From Labedaea rhizosphaerae (GTDB taxonomy: Bacteria > Actinomycetota > Actinomycetes > Mycobacteriales > Pseudonocardiaceae), in assembly GCF_004362825.1 (NCBI RefSeq), contig NZ_SNXZ01000011.1, forward strand, positions 62,001 to 126,000: a stretch of DNA of 64,000 nucleotides, in the 5' to 3' direction. The notes under the pieces were generated by a model that saw only the letters and a list, made by a program, of their open reading frames with translations, searched no databases and was not told the origin of the DNA. Shown here piece by piece: positions 23,501-31,856 of the stretch. Position 1 is the stretch's first letter. Every line of letters begins with the position of its first letter. A program made the position numbers and the translations under genes.

Positions 23501-24160
23501 GTCGTTCTTGCGTTGCGGGCACACGTAACGCGTCGGGTCGCTGGCCGCCCGGGCCCCGGCCGACAGCCACGCGTGGAAGCCGCTGGGCTCCCGGGCGGAC
23601 AGTTCGTCGAGGCACTGCTGGCGCAGCAGGACGATCTTCAGCCGGTCGTCGATCTTCCGGGCTTGTTGCAGGGCAACGTAACTGCGCCGCCACGTCCAGC
23701 AGATCTCGGCCGTGTCGGTGCGCACCAGTTCTGCCAGTTCCGCGGCGTCGGCCAGCCGCGGTTCCGGCACCGTCGCCTTGGTGAGCTTGACGGGTTTGAC
23801 CGGCTTGGCCGGCCTGATGGCCGGAGGCGGCGCCTCGGGACCGAAGCGCCGGTGCAGCCACACCGGCGCACCGGCGATCGCCAGGCAGAGCAGCCACAGC
23901 CAGCCCAGCTCGGCGAACGCGCCGATCAGCCCACTGACGCCGATCAGGGCCGGGGCGCACACGGCGGTGACCCGGCCGAGGTGCCGCGCCAACTGGCCCT
24001 CCGCAGGTGGGGCGACTTTGACCGCGAGGGTGGCGATCCCGAGCGCGGCCACGCCCATCAGCAGGAGCACCGACAACGGGCACACGAAGACCGCGAACGC
24101 GATCCCGATGCCACAACTAGCCGCACATACCGCCAACCACACCGATTGGTACGCCCGCAT
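23480..24160 (-). CDS. Membrane protein of unknown function, probably frameshifted
   Basis: 226 aa as it reads. Four hydrophobic segments fill residues about 7-105 (for example CGIGIAFAVFVCPLSVLLL and LGWLWLLCLAIAGAPVWL). A linker with PAKPVKPVKLTK follows, then a soluble region with WTWRRSYVALQQARKIDDR. I do not recognise the family. The frame stops at 23480, but coding-like sequence continues in another frame to 23364, so either a base is missing or extra in the assembly, the gene is mutated, or the ribosome slips. No operon partner: 29 nt from the DUF4235 gene on the same strand. Confidence 0.6.
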   Translation of the reverse strand: MRAYQSVWLAVCAASCGIGIAFAVFVCPLSVLLLMGVAALGIATLAVKVAPPAEGQLARHLGRVTAVCAPALIGVSGLIGAFAELGWLWLLCLAIAGAPVWLHRRFGPEAPPPAIRPAKPVKPVKLTKATVPEPRLADAAELAELVRTDTAEICWTWRRSYVALQQARKIDDRLKIVLLRQQCLDELSAREPSGFHAWLSAGARAASDPTRYVCPQRKNDQGKANH

Positions 24161-24189
24161 GCCGCCGCCCCAAACCTCAGAGCCGAAGC

Positions 24190-24480
24190 TCAGCCCGCCT
24201 TCTCTTCCGCGCGATCGTCCGGCCAGTGGCCGGTCATCTTCTTGTAGCCCGTGGCCCCGGCCCGGTCAACCGCCGCCTTCACGAGGCCGAACACCGCACC
24301 CTGTGCGGCGGCCCCGATGAGCACGGTGCGCCACGTCTGCGAGGGATCGGTTGGCTCGGGCGCCTTGTCGTCGCCCGAAGTGGCCCGCCAGATCTTCCGG
24401 AACGCCGCGTTGGCCGCGAGACCGCCGAGCACGCTCACGCCGAGCCCGATGGGCTTGTACAGCGCCGCGTTGACGTTCAT
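24190..24480 (-). CDS. DUF4235 membrane protein
   Basis: 96-aa small membrane protein with a glycine-rich first segment (IGLGVSVLGGLAANAAFRKIW) and a second (VLIGAAAQGAVFGLVKAAVD), the pattern of DUF4235. It is the last gene of a three-gene operon with holin-like and DUF3618 proteins, overlapping the DUF3618 stop by 4 nt. This trio is a recurrent actinobacterial envelope unit of unknown role. Confidence 0.85.
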   Translation of the reverse strand: MNVNAALYKPIGLGVSVLGGLAANAAFRKIWRATSGDDKAPEPTDPSQTWRTVLIGAAAQGAVFGLVKAAVDRAGATGYKKMTGHWPDDRAEEKAG

Positions 24481-24791
24481 CGGTTCCTCCGCTTCATGAA
24501 GCTCCGCACGACGAGCGCGCTGCCGAGGAACGCGCCGACGGCCAGCCCGGGGTGCGCCACGACGGCGCCGACCCCGCGTCGGACGGGCGCGGCGGCGGGC
24601 TCGGGCAGCGCGGCGACCACGTTCTCGGTCTTGCTCAGGACGTCGGCCCGCAGTTGCGCGGCCTTCTCCTTGCCGCGCGCGCTCACGTCGAGTTTGCGGG
24701 TCAGGGCTTCGACCGTGTCGCCGACCTGGGCGCGGGTCGTCTCGATCTCCGAGCGCAGTTCGGCCTGGCTGGGTTCGGTTTGCTTCGTCAT
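24477..24791 (-). CDS. DUF3618 protein
   Basis: 104 aa. The N-terminal half has the DUF3618 hallmark LRSEIETTRAQVGDTVEALTRKLD, predicted coiled coil; a C-terminal membrane segment is VGAFLGSALVVRSF. It sits in the middle of the operon with 4-nt overlaps on both sides. Confidence 0.88.
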   Translation of the reverse strand: MTKQTEPSQAELRSEIETTRAQVGDTVEALTRKLDVSARGKEKAAQLRADVLSKTENVVAALPEPAAAPVRRGVGAVVAHPGLAVGAFLGSALVVRSFMKRRNR

Positions 24792-25204
24792 CGGTGCGCG
24801 TGCTCCTTCACGGTCGCGATGTCGCGCTGGACGCTCTGGACCGCCTGCTCCGGCACCGGCGGCGTCCCGCGGCGCAGGCGGCCGCGGCCGACCAGGGCGA
24901 GCACGCCGGCCAGGGCGAACAGCGCCACGGTCACGATCAAGGCGGCGAGCCACGCGGGCAGCACGAGGGCCAGCGCCAGCACCACGCAGGCGATGGCGGC
25001 CATCCCGCCGTACCCGGCGACGACCCCGGCGGCACCGAACATCCCGGCGCCGATCCCGGCGTTCTTGCCCTTTTCCTTCAGCTCCGCTGTGGCCAGCTGG
25101 ATCTCGTCGCGCACCAGCGTGCTCACCTGGTCGGTGAGGTCGTGCACGAGCTCCGATGTGCTGCGTGCGTCGGCGCCTGACTGGACAGCGTTGTGTTCGG
25201 TCAT
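24788..25204 (-). CDS. Phage-holin-3_6-like (DUF1469) membrane protein
   Basis: 138-aa protein. ELVHDLTDQVSTLVRDEIQLA at the N-terminus is the family signature; two membrane segments follow (VVAGYGGMAAIACVVLALAL and ALIVTVALFALAGVLALV). Despite the Pfam name, these are chromosomal envelope proteins of actinobacteria, not phage lysis genes. First gene of the operon. Confidence 0.88.
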   Translation of the reverse strand: MTEHNAVQSGADARSTSELVHDLTDQVSTLVRDEIQLATAELKEKGKNAGIGAGMFGAAGVVAGYGGMAAIACVVLALALVLPAWLAALIVTVALFALAGVLALVGRGRLRRGTPPVPEQAVQSVQRDIATVKEHAHR

Positions 25205-25237
25205 GTCGGCCTCCAGCGAAAATTGCTCTTCATTTCC

Positions 25238-26221
25238 TTACCCACCAGCCGCGACCGGCAAACCGGCGTCGGCCAGGCGCGGGGCGACCTCGCCGGCCCA
25301 GAACTCGAAGAAGCCGTCCTGGTCGGGGCCGATCTGCTGGATGTGGACGTGGTCGAACCCCGCGTCGGCGAACGCCCGGATCCGGTCCACGACCGGTTGC
25401 GGATCGGGTCCGCACGGCACCGCGTCGGCGACCATTTCCGGGGTCACCAGCGTCGAGGCCTGCTCGAAGTGCCGCGGCGTCGGCAACACCTGCGCCAGCT
25501 CGCCGGGCAGTTGTTCGTTGGGCCACAAGCGATGCGCGGTGCGGGCGGCCTCCTCGGCGGTCGGCGCGTAGCAGACCTTGAACCCGCCCTGGACGGGCAG
25601 GCCCGCGCCACCCGCGTCCCGGAACGCCGACACCATGTCGGCGTCGGGCTGCACGCTGACGAACCCGTCGCCGATCCGCCCGGCCAGCCGCGCCGCCTTG
25701 GGCCCGAACCCCGACACGTAGATGGGGACCGGCTCGTCGGGAACCGTGTAGATGCGCGCGTTCTGCACCGTGTAGTGCTCGCCGTGGTGGTTGACCTCGT
25801 CGCCCCGGTGCAGCGCGCGGATGATCTCGACGGCCTCCTCCAGCATGGCCAGCCGGACGTCGGTCGCGGGCCACGCGTCGCCGAGGATGTGCTCGTTGAG
25901 CGCCTCGCCGCTGCCGACCCCGAGGACGAACCGGCCGGGCAGTTGCACGGCCGCGGTCGCCGCGGCCTGGGCGACGACGGCCGGGTGCATGCGCATCGTC
26001 GGGCAGGTCACCGCCGTGGCCACGGGCAGGTCCGTCACCTGCGACAGCGCGCCGATGACCGACCAGACGAACGGGCTCTGACCCTGCTCGTCGTTCCACG
26101 GGTGGTAGTGGTCGGAGATCCACAGGCGTTCGAAGCCCGCCTGCTGAGCGCGTTCGGCCTGCCGCACCAGTTCGCGCGGCCCGAACTCCTCACTGGACAG
26201 GAAGTAGCCCATGCTCACCAT
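25238..26221 (-). CDS. LLM-class F420-dependent oxidoreductase (TIGR03557-like)
   Basis: 327-aa luciferase-like TIM-barrel enzyme. FERLWISDHYHPWNDEQG and FVLGVGSGEALNEHILG match the F420-dependent glucose-6-phosphate-dehydrogenase-like subfamily. The C-terminal FDHVHIQQIGPDQDGFFEFW is typical. A paralogue is at 47335-48306. An internal ATG at 26212 is an alternative start. Substrate unknown. Confidence 0.87.
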   Translation of the reverse strand: MVSMGYFLSSEEFGPRELVRQAERAQQAGFERLWISDHYHPWNDEQGQSPFVWSVIGALSQVTDLPVATAVTCPTMRMHPAVVAQAAATAAVQLPGRFVLGVGSGEALNEHILGDAWPATDVRLAMLEEAVEIIRALHRGDEVNHHGEHYTVQNARIYTVPDEPVPIYVSGFGPKAARLAGRIGDGFVSVQPDADMVSAFRDAGGAGLPVQGGFKVCYAPTAEEAARTAHRLWPNEQLPGELAQVLPTPRHFEQASTLVTPEMVADAVPCGPDPQPVVDRIRAFADAGFDHVHIQQIGPDQDGFFEFWAGEVAPRLADAGLPVAAGG

Positions 26222-26258
26222 GGGGGAGAGCTACCCAACTCGCGGCACGGCAAACGTT

Positions 26259-27125
26259 TCAGCCCAGGTCGGGTCGCCCGCCCGGGTGACCCACGGTGGC
26301 GCTCGCCGCGGCGGCGGCGCGCCGGGCCGCGTGCTCGATCGGGTGCCCCTGGGTCAGCTCCCAGGTGAGCGTCGCGACGAGGGCGTCACCGCTGCCCGTC
26401 GTGTCCACGACTGGTGTGTCGTCCAGCGGCACGAGCAGGTGGCCGCCGGGCCAGGTGAACAGGTTGCCGACGGGGTCGACCGCCATGACGACGAGCGAGG
26501 GACCGCGTTCCAGCACGGCGTTGGCGGCCTCGAGCGCGTCGTCCTCGTTGGACAGCGACCGGCCGGTGAGCAACTCCCCCTCGTGGTGGTCCACGCGCAG
26601 CACGTCGACCGCTGCGAGGATCTCGTCCTGGTGGTCCGCGGGAACGCCGTCCGCGACCACGCGAGCTCCGGCGTCGCGGGCGATGCGCGCGGCGTACAGG
26701 ATCGCGTCGGTCGGCTGTTGCAACTGCAGCACCACCGAACGCGCGCCACGCAACACCGATTCGGCGGCCGCGATGTCGGCCGCGGTGAGCAGTTCCGGCA
26801 GGTCCTCGAAGTAGCGCCACTTCCCTTGTGTGGTCAGCACATTGACGATCAACCCGGAGGTGCCGCGCTTCTGGACGCCGTGCACGTCGAGACCGTCGGC
26901 GCGGGCCGCGGTCAGCAGTTCGGCGCCCCGGTCGTCGGCGCCGACGACCCCGATCAGGGCCACCTGGGCGCCTTGTTGCGTGGCACCGACGGCGATGTTG
27001 GCGCCCTTGCCGCCCAGCATCTCCTTGCGTTGTCGCACGGATGTGGAACTCCTGGCGTCGGGCAGGTCGTCCACGAGCAGCACGAGGTCGCGGGCGATCT
27101 GCCCCACCACGGCGATGTCGGCCAT
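26259..27125 (-). CDS. PfkB-family sugar/nucleoside kinase
   Basis: 288-aa ribokinase-like kinase. PfkB signature 1 is LGGKGANIAVGATQQGA near residue 37 and signature 2 is VDTTGSGDALVATL near 240, giving the anion hole and catalytic Asp. It phosphorylates a sugar or nucleoside; which one cannot be told. It stands alone. Confidence 0.88.
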   Translation of the reverse strand: MADIAVVGQIARDLVLLVDDLPDARSSTSVRQRKEMLGGKGANIAVGATQQGAQVALIGVVGADDRGAELLTAARADGLDVHGVQKRGTSGLIVNVLTTQGKWRYFEDLPELLTAADIAAAESVLRGARSVVLQLQQPTDAILYAARIARDAGARVVADGVPADHQDEILAAVDVLRVDHHEGELLTGRSLSNEDDALEAANAVLERGPSLVVMAVDPVGNLFTWPGGHLLVPLDDTPVVDTTGSGDALVATLTWELTQGHPIEHAARRAAAAASATVGHPGGRPDLG

Positions 27126-27166
27126 GCGCGCCGGTTACCCAGCCCACGGCCGATAAATGCCGGTGC

Positions 27167-28228
27167 TTACGGTGTTGTCTGCGCGGCCAGGATGTCCACC
27201 ACGTCATTCAGGCTTTCCCGGCGCCGGTACTCGGCGTGCTGGCGTTCGGCACCGTTGCCGTCGGTTTCGATCCAGGCCAGGACGTCCTTGGCGTAGGCGC
27301 GGTCGTCGTCGTCGGACAGGCGGCCGACGAGCCCGCGCAGCAGCTCGGGCACCGGCGTCCGGTCGCCGGTCTCCGGGTCGAGCGCCGCGGTGTGCCAGCC
27401 GTCGCGGGCCGCGCGCCAGATCTCGCCCTCCAGCACGTGGTGCGGCAACGGCTCCATCCTTTGTGGACTTTCCAGGGCCGCGTGGACCAAGCCGCGCACG
27501 AGGATCGCGAGCAGCGTCGACTCGGCGACGGTGGACGGGACGTCGTGCACCCGGACCTCGACGGTGTCCTGGTGCTCGGACGGCCGGACGTCCCAGTAGA
27601 TCATCTTCCGGTCCATGGCGGCTTCGGACCGGATCATCCCGCTCACCACGTGCTCGTAGTCCTCGGCGGACCGCAGGTGCGGCGGCGGCCCGGCCGTGGG
27701 CCAGCGACGCCACAACAGGTAGCGGGTGCTGGCGTAGCCGGTGTCCTGACCGCCGTGGAACGGCGAGTTCGCCGACAACGCGAGCAGCACGGGCAACCAC
27801 GGCCGCAGCTGGTTGACGACCTGGATGCGGTCCTCGGGGTCGGCGACGCCCACGTGGACGTGGCAGCCCGACGTCACCCCGCCGTAGACCAGCCGGCCGA
27901 AGTGCCGGGTCATCCGCTGGTAGCGCGCCGAGGGCGCGACCCGCATCGCGCCCGGCTGCGGGTGCACCGTGGTGCCCACGGCGACCAGCCGCAGGCCACG
28001 GCCCTCGGCGCCCGCCGCCAGCTTGCGCCGCAGGTCGGTCAGCTCGGTCTCGACCTGGGCGGCGGTCGAACACACCTCGGTGGCCGACTCGACCTGGCTG
28101 CGCCACAGCTCCGCCTTGAGGTCGGCGTCGCCGGTCGGGGCGTCGGACAACGTCTCGGATGCCTCCTCGACCAGCAGCCCCGCGTCGTCGACCAGGATGA
28201 ACTCTTCTTCGACGCCGAACGTCGCCAT
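27167..28228 (-). CDS. YbdK-type carboxylate-amine ligase (GCS2 family)
   Basis: 353-aa ATP-dependent ligase of the glutamate-cysteine ligase family 2. Visible signatures are TFGVEEEFILVD at the N-terminus and GCHVHVGVADPEDRI and VRVHDVPSTV further in. YbdK members have weak gamma-glutamylcysteine synthetase activity, and the physiological substrate is unsure. The ATG at 28228 is preferred, with a GTG at 28240 as alternative. It diverges from nasA. Confidence 0.85.
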   Translation of the reverse strand: MATFGVEEEFILVDDAGLLVEEASETLSDAPTGDADLKAELWRSQVESATEVCSTAAQVETELTDLRRKLAAGAEGRGLRLVAVGTTVHPQPGAMRVAPSARYQRMTRHFGRLVYGGVTSGCHVHVGVADPEDRIQVVNQLRPWLPVLLALSANSPFHGGQDTGYASTRYLLWRRWPTAGPPPHLRSAEDYEHVVSGMIRSEAAMDRKMIYWDVRPSEHQDTVEVRVHDVPSTVAESTLLAILVRGLVHAALESPQRMEPLPHHVLEGEIWRAARDGWHTAALDPETGDRTPVPELLRGLVGRLSDDDDRAYAKDVLAWIETDGNGAERQHAEYRRRESLNDVVDILAAQTTP

Positions 28229-28395
28229 GCCTGTTTCCACGTCCAGGAGTTACCCCCTGCGCGGGCCGGTCAAGCTTCGCGGTCCTCACCGTCGCCGCGG
28301 GCGCGTTGCGCAGGCAAGTTCGCACGCCCGAAACGTGGCGGCACCGTGGGGTAACAGCCGCTCCCTAGCGTCGGGCTCGACCCCGGAGGTGGCCG

Positions 28396-30417
28396 ATGAC
28401 CGACACGCACTGCCCGTACTGCGCCCTGCAGTGCGGCATGCGGCTGACCGGCACCGAGGTCGCGCCCCGCGGTGGCGGGCTGTGCCAGAAGGGCTGGACC
28501 GCGGGCCGGCTGCTGACCTCGCCACGGCGGCTGAGCACGCCGCTGGTCCGGGTCGACGGTGAGCTGCGGCCGGCCGACTGGGACACCGCGCTCGACACGG
28601 TCGCCGCGCGGCTGCGGGACACCATCGCCGCCTCGGGACCGGACGCGGTCGGGGTGTTCGGCGGCGGCGGGCTGACCAACGAGAAGGCTTACCTGCTCGG
28701 CAAGTTCGCGCGGGTCGCGCTCGGCACGTCGCAAGTGGACTACAACGGCCGGTTCTGCATGTCGTCGGCGGCGGCCGCGGCGAACCGGGCGTTCGGCGTC
28801 GACCGCGGGCTGCCGTTCCCGGTCACCGACCTCGCGGACGCGGACGTGGTGCTGCTGGTCGGCGCCAACCCGGCCGAGACGATGCCGCCGTTCCTGCAGC
28901 ACCTGCGCCGGGCCACCGCGTCCGGCGGGCTGGTCGTGGTGGACCCCCGGCGCACGCCGACCGCCGAGCAGGCCGCGCTGCACCTGCAGCCCGCGCCGGG
29001 CACGGACCTCGCGCTGGCGCTGGGCATCCTGCACGCCGTGGTGGCCGACGGTCACCTGCGCCGCGACTACGTGGCCGCGCGCACCAGCGGGTTCGACGCG
29101 GTCTGGCGGATCGCCGCCGCGTGGTGGCCCGAGCGGGTGGAGCGGGTCACGGGCGTGGCCGCGGCCGACCAGCGCCGGGCGGCCGCGCTGCTGGCCGGTG
29201 CGCGTAACGCCTACGTGCTCACCGCGCGGGGCACCGAGCAGCACGCCCGCGGCAGCGACACCGCGCAGGCCTGGCTCAACCTGGCGCTGGCCCTCGGCCT
29301 GCCCGGCCGGCTCGGGTCGGGCTGGGGATGTCTGACAGGGCAAGGCAACGGGCAGGGTGGCCGCGAGCACGGGCAGAAGGCCGACCAGTTGCCCGGCTAC
29401 CGCAAGCTCACCGATCCGGCGGCACGCGCGCACGTCGCCGGGGTGTGGGGCGTCGACCCGGCCGCGCTGCCCGGTCCCGGCCGGTCGGCGTACGAGCTGC
29501 TGACCGCTGCCGACCTGCGGGCGCTGCTGGTCTTCGGCAGCAACCCGGCGGTGTCCGCGCCCCGCGCGGGCCACGTGGTCGACCGTCTGTCCACTCTGGA
29601 CTTGCTGGTGGTCGCCGACGTGGTGTTGTCGGAGACCGCGGCGATGGCCGACGTGGTCTTCCCGGTCACCCAGTGGGCCGAGGAAACCGGCACGATGACC
29701 AACCTCGAGGGCCGGGTCCTGATGCGGGAGCAGGCGGTCGAGCCGCCGGACGGCGTGCGTTCGGATCTAGCCGTGCTGCACGGGCTCGCCACCCGGCTCG
29801 GCCAGCCCGCGGCCCGGTTCCCGGTCGAGCCGTCGGCGGTGTTCGACGAACTGCGGGCCGCGTCGAAGGGCGGGATCGCCGACTACTACGGCGTGACCTA
29901 TGACCGGCTGCGCTCGGGCGAGGCCCTGCACTGGCCGGTGCCGTCGACGGAGCACGCGGGCACGCCGCGCCTGTTCCTCGACGCCTTCGGCCACCCGGAC
30001 GGTCGCGCGCGCTTCGTCCCGGTCGACCACACCGGCCCGGCCGAGCCTCCCGACGCGGACTACCCGCTGCTCGCGACCACCGGCCGGGTGCTGCAGCACT
30101 ACCAGTCCGGCGCGCAGACCCGCCGGATCCCCGAGCTGACCGCGGCCGTGCCCGACGGTTACGTCGAGGTGCACCCGGACACCGCTCGCCACGCCGGCCT
30201 GGCCGACGGCGACCTGGCCCTGGTCGAGTCCCGCCGCGGTGGCGCGACCGTGCCGGTGCGCTTCGTGCCGAGCATGCGCACGGACACGGTGTTCCTGCCG
30301 TTCCACTTCCCGGGCGACCGGCGCGCCAACCTGATCACCAACCCGGCTCTCGACCCGGTCAGCCGCATGCCGGAGTTCAAGGTGTGCGCGGTCCGGCTGA
30401 CGGCGGCCCCGTCATGA
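28396..30417 (+). CDS. nasA: Assimilatory nitrate reductase, molybdopterin catalytic subunit
   Basis: 673-aa cytoplasmic molybdopterin oxidoreductase reducing nitrate to nitrite. The N-terminal [4Fe-4S] ligands are C6, C9, C13 and C30 (HCPYCALQC and GGLCQKG). The guanine-dinucleotide-binding domains include FNG-type GRFCMSS and GSNPAVSAPRAGHV, and the C-terminal molydopterin-binding domain follows (YPLLATTGRVLQHYQSG). No twin-arginine signal, so it is the assimilatory type. GGAGG precedes the ATG. ATGA overlap with the next gene, its probable electron donor. Confidence 0.9.
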   Translation: MTDTHCPYCALQCGMRLTGTEVAPRGGGLCQKGWTAGRLLTSPRRLSTPLVRVDGELRPADWDTALDTVAARLRDTIAASGPDAVGVFGGGGLTNEKAYLLGKFARVALGTSQVDYNGRFCMSSAAAAANRAFGVDRGLPFPVTDLADADVVLLVGANPAETMPPFLQHLRRATASGGLVVVDPRRTPTAEQAALHLQPAPGTDLALALGILHAVVADGHLRRDYVAARTSGFDAVWRIAAAWWPERVERVTGVAAADQRRAAALLAGARNAYVLTARGTEQHARGSDTAQAWLNLALALGLPGRLGSGWGCLTGQGNGQGGREHGQKADQLPGYRKLTDPAARAHVAGVWGVDPAALPGPGRSAYELLTAADLRALLVFGSNPAVSAPRAGHVVDRLSTLDLLVVADVVLSETAAMADVVFPVTQWAEETGTMTNLEGRVLMREQAVEPPDGVRSDLAVLHGLATRLGQPAARFPVEPSAVFDELRAASKGGIADYYGVTYDRLRSGEALHWPVPSTEHAGTPRLFLDAFGHPDGRARFVPVDHTGPAEPPDADYPLLATTGRVLQHYQSGAQTRRIPELTAAVPDGYVEVHPDTARHAGLADGDLALVESRRGGATVPVRFVPSMRTDTVFLPFHFPGDRRANLITNPALDPVSRMPEFKVCAVRLTAAPS

Positions 30418-31847
30418 CCGCGCGCCGGATCGTCGTCGTCGGGTACGGGATGGCGGGTGCGCGGCTGGCCGAGCGGTTGCGTGACCGCGACCCGGATGGC
30501 ACACGCGTGGCGATCACCGTGCTGGCGGGGGAGGAGCGGCCCGCCTACAACCGGGTGCTGCTCTCCGCCGTCCTCGCCGGGTCGATGGCGGTCGACGCGA
30601 TCCGGTTGCACGACGACGACTGGGCCGAGCGCCACCGCGTCGACCTGCGCCCGGCGGCGGTCGCGATCGACCGCGCGGCCCGCACCGTCGCCCTCGCCGA
30701 CGGGTCCACAGTGGACTACGACGTGCTGGTGCTGGCCACCGGCGCCCGGCCCTGGCTCCCGCCGGTGGAGGGCCTGGCCTTCGACGAGCAAGGCGTCGCG
30801 GCCTTCCGCACGATCGACGACTGCGAGCGGATCATCGCCGCCGTCGCCCCCGGCGCGCCGGTCGCGGTGCTCGGCGGCGGCCTGCTCGGGCTCGAGGCGG
30901 CCCGCGGGCTGGCCGGGCGCGGCTGCCTGGTGACCGTGGTCCACCCGGTCGGCCACCTCATGGAGCGCCAGCTCGATCCGGCCGCGGCCCGCGTGCTCGC
31001 CACCGTGCTCGAAGCGCAGGGCATCGAGTTCCGCCTCGGCGCCCCGGCCGCCCGCTACCTGCCCGGCGACGGGTTGAAGCTGGCCGACGGCAGCCACGTC
31101 CCGGCGGATCTTGTGGTGGTGTCCGCCGGGGTCCGTGCGGACACCGGCCTGGCCGAGGCGGCCGGGCTGGCCGTCGACCGGGGCGTGCTCGTCGACGACG
31201 CACTGCGCACGAGCGACCCGCGCGTGCACGCCCTCGGCGACTGCGCGCACCACCCCGGCACGGTCTCCGGCCTGGTGCAACCGGCCTGGGACCAGGCCGA
31301 AGTGCTCGCCGATCTGCTCACCGGCGTCCGACCGGCGGCCCGCTACCGCGGCAGCCCGGTGGTCACCCGGCTCAAGGTACGCGGCGTGGACCTGGCCGCG
31401 CTCGGCGACGCGCTGACCGACGTGCACGACCCCGACGCCGAGGTGCTCTGCCTGACCGATCCGGCTCGCGGCCGCTACGCCAAGCTGGTGCTGCGGGCCG
31501 ACCGGGTCACCGGCGCCATCCTGCTCGGCGCCCCCGACGCGGCCGCCACCATCACCCAGCTCTACGACCGCGGCACGCCCGCGCCCGCCGACCGGCTCGC
31601 GCTGCTGCTCGGCCGGGCCCTGCCGGGCGGCGCCGCGGTCGCGTCGAGCCCGGCCGACCTGCCGGCGACCGCCACGGTCTGCCGCTGCAACTCCGTCACC
31701 AAGGCCGCGCTGGTCACCGCGTGGCGTGCCGGTGCGTCCGATGTGGACGGTCTGGTTCGCGCGACGAAGGCGAGCACGGGCTGCGGCACTTGCCGGGACA
31801 CCGTGTGCGGCATCGCCGACTGGCTCACGGCCGCCGAACCGAACTGA
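30414..31847 (+). CDS. FAD oxidoreductase with BFD [2Fe-2S] domain, nitrate reductase electron transfer
   Basis: 477 aa. The N-terminal pyridine-nucleotide-disulfide-type domain has FAD motif VVGYGMAGARLAERL and NAD motif VAVLGGGLLGLEAARGL. The C-terminus carries a BFD-like [2Fe-2S] site with cysteines in VCRCNSVTK and STGCGTCRDTVC. It resembles the NirB N-terminal half and the NasB/NasC electron-transfer proteins. Stop-start overlap with nasA implies it feeds NAD(P)H electrons to NasA. Confidence 0.88.
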   Translation: MTARRIVVVGYGMAGARLAERLRDRDPDGTRVAITVLAGEERPAYNRVLLSAVLAGSMAVDAIRLHDDDWAERHRVDLRPAAVAIDRAARTVALADGSTVDYDVLVLATGARPWLPPVEGLAFDEQGVAAFRTIDDCERIIAAVAPGAPVAVLGGGLLGLEAARGLAGRGCLVTVVHPVGHLMERQLDPAAARVLATVLEAQGIEFRLGAPAARYLPGDGLKLADGSHVPADLVVVSAGVRADTGLAEAAGLAVDRGVLVDDALRTSDPRVHALGDCAHHPGTVSGLVQPAWDQAEVLADLLTGVRPAARYRGSPVVTRLKVRGVDLAALGDALTDVHDPDAEVLCLTDPARGRYAKLVLRADRVTGAILLGAPDAAATITQLYDRGTPAPADRLALLLGRALPGGAAVASSPADLPATATVCRCNSVTKAALVTAWRAGASDVDGLVRATKASTGCGTCRDTVCGIADWLTAAEPN

Positions 31848-31856
31848 GAGGTGTGT

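Noticed and set aside
24788-25204. Holin-like protein as sign of a prophage
   Set aside because: The family name is misleading; with DUF3618 and DUF4235 partners it is a standard chromosomal envelope operon, and no other phage gene is near.
28318-28355. GlnR box upstream of nasA
   Set aside because: Pentamer spacing is right but only GTAAC and a shifted GAAAC resemble the consensus; too weak to list, unlike the nirB site.
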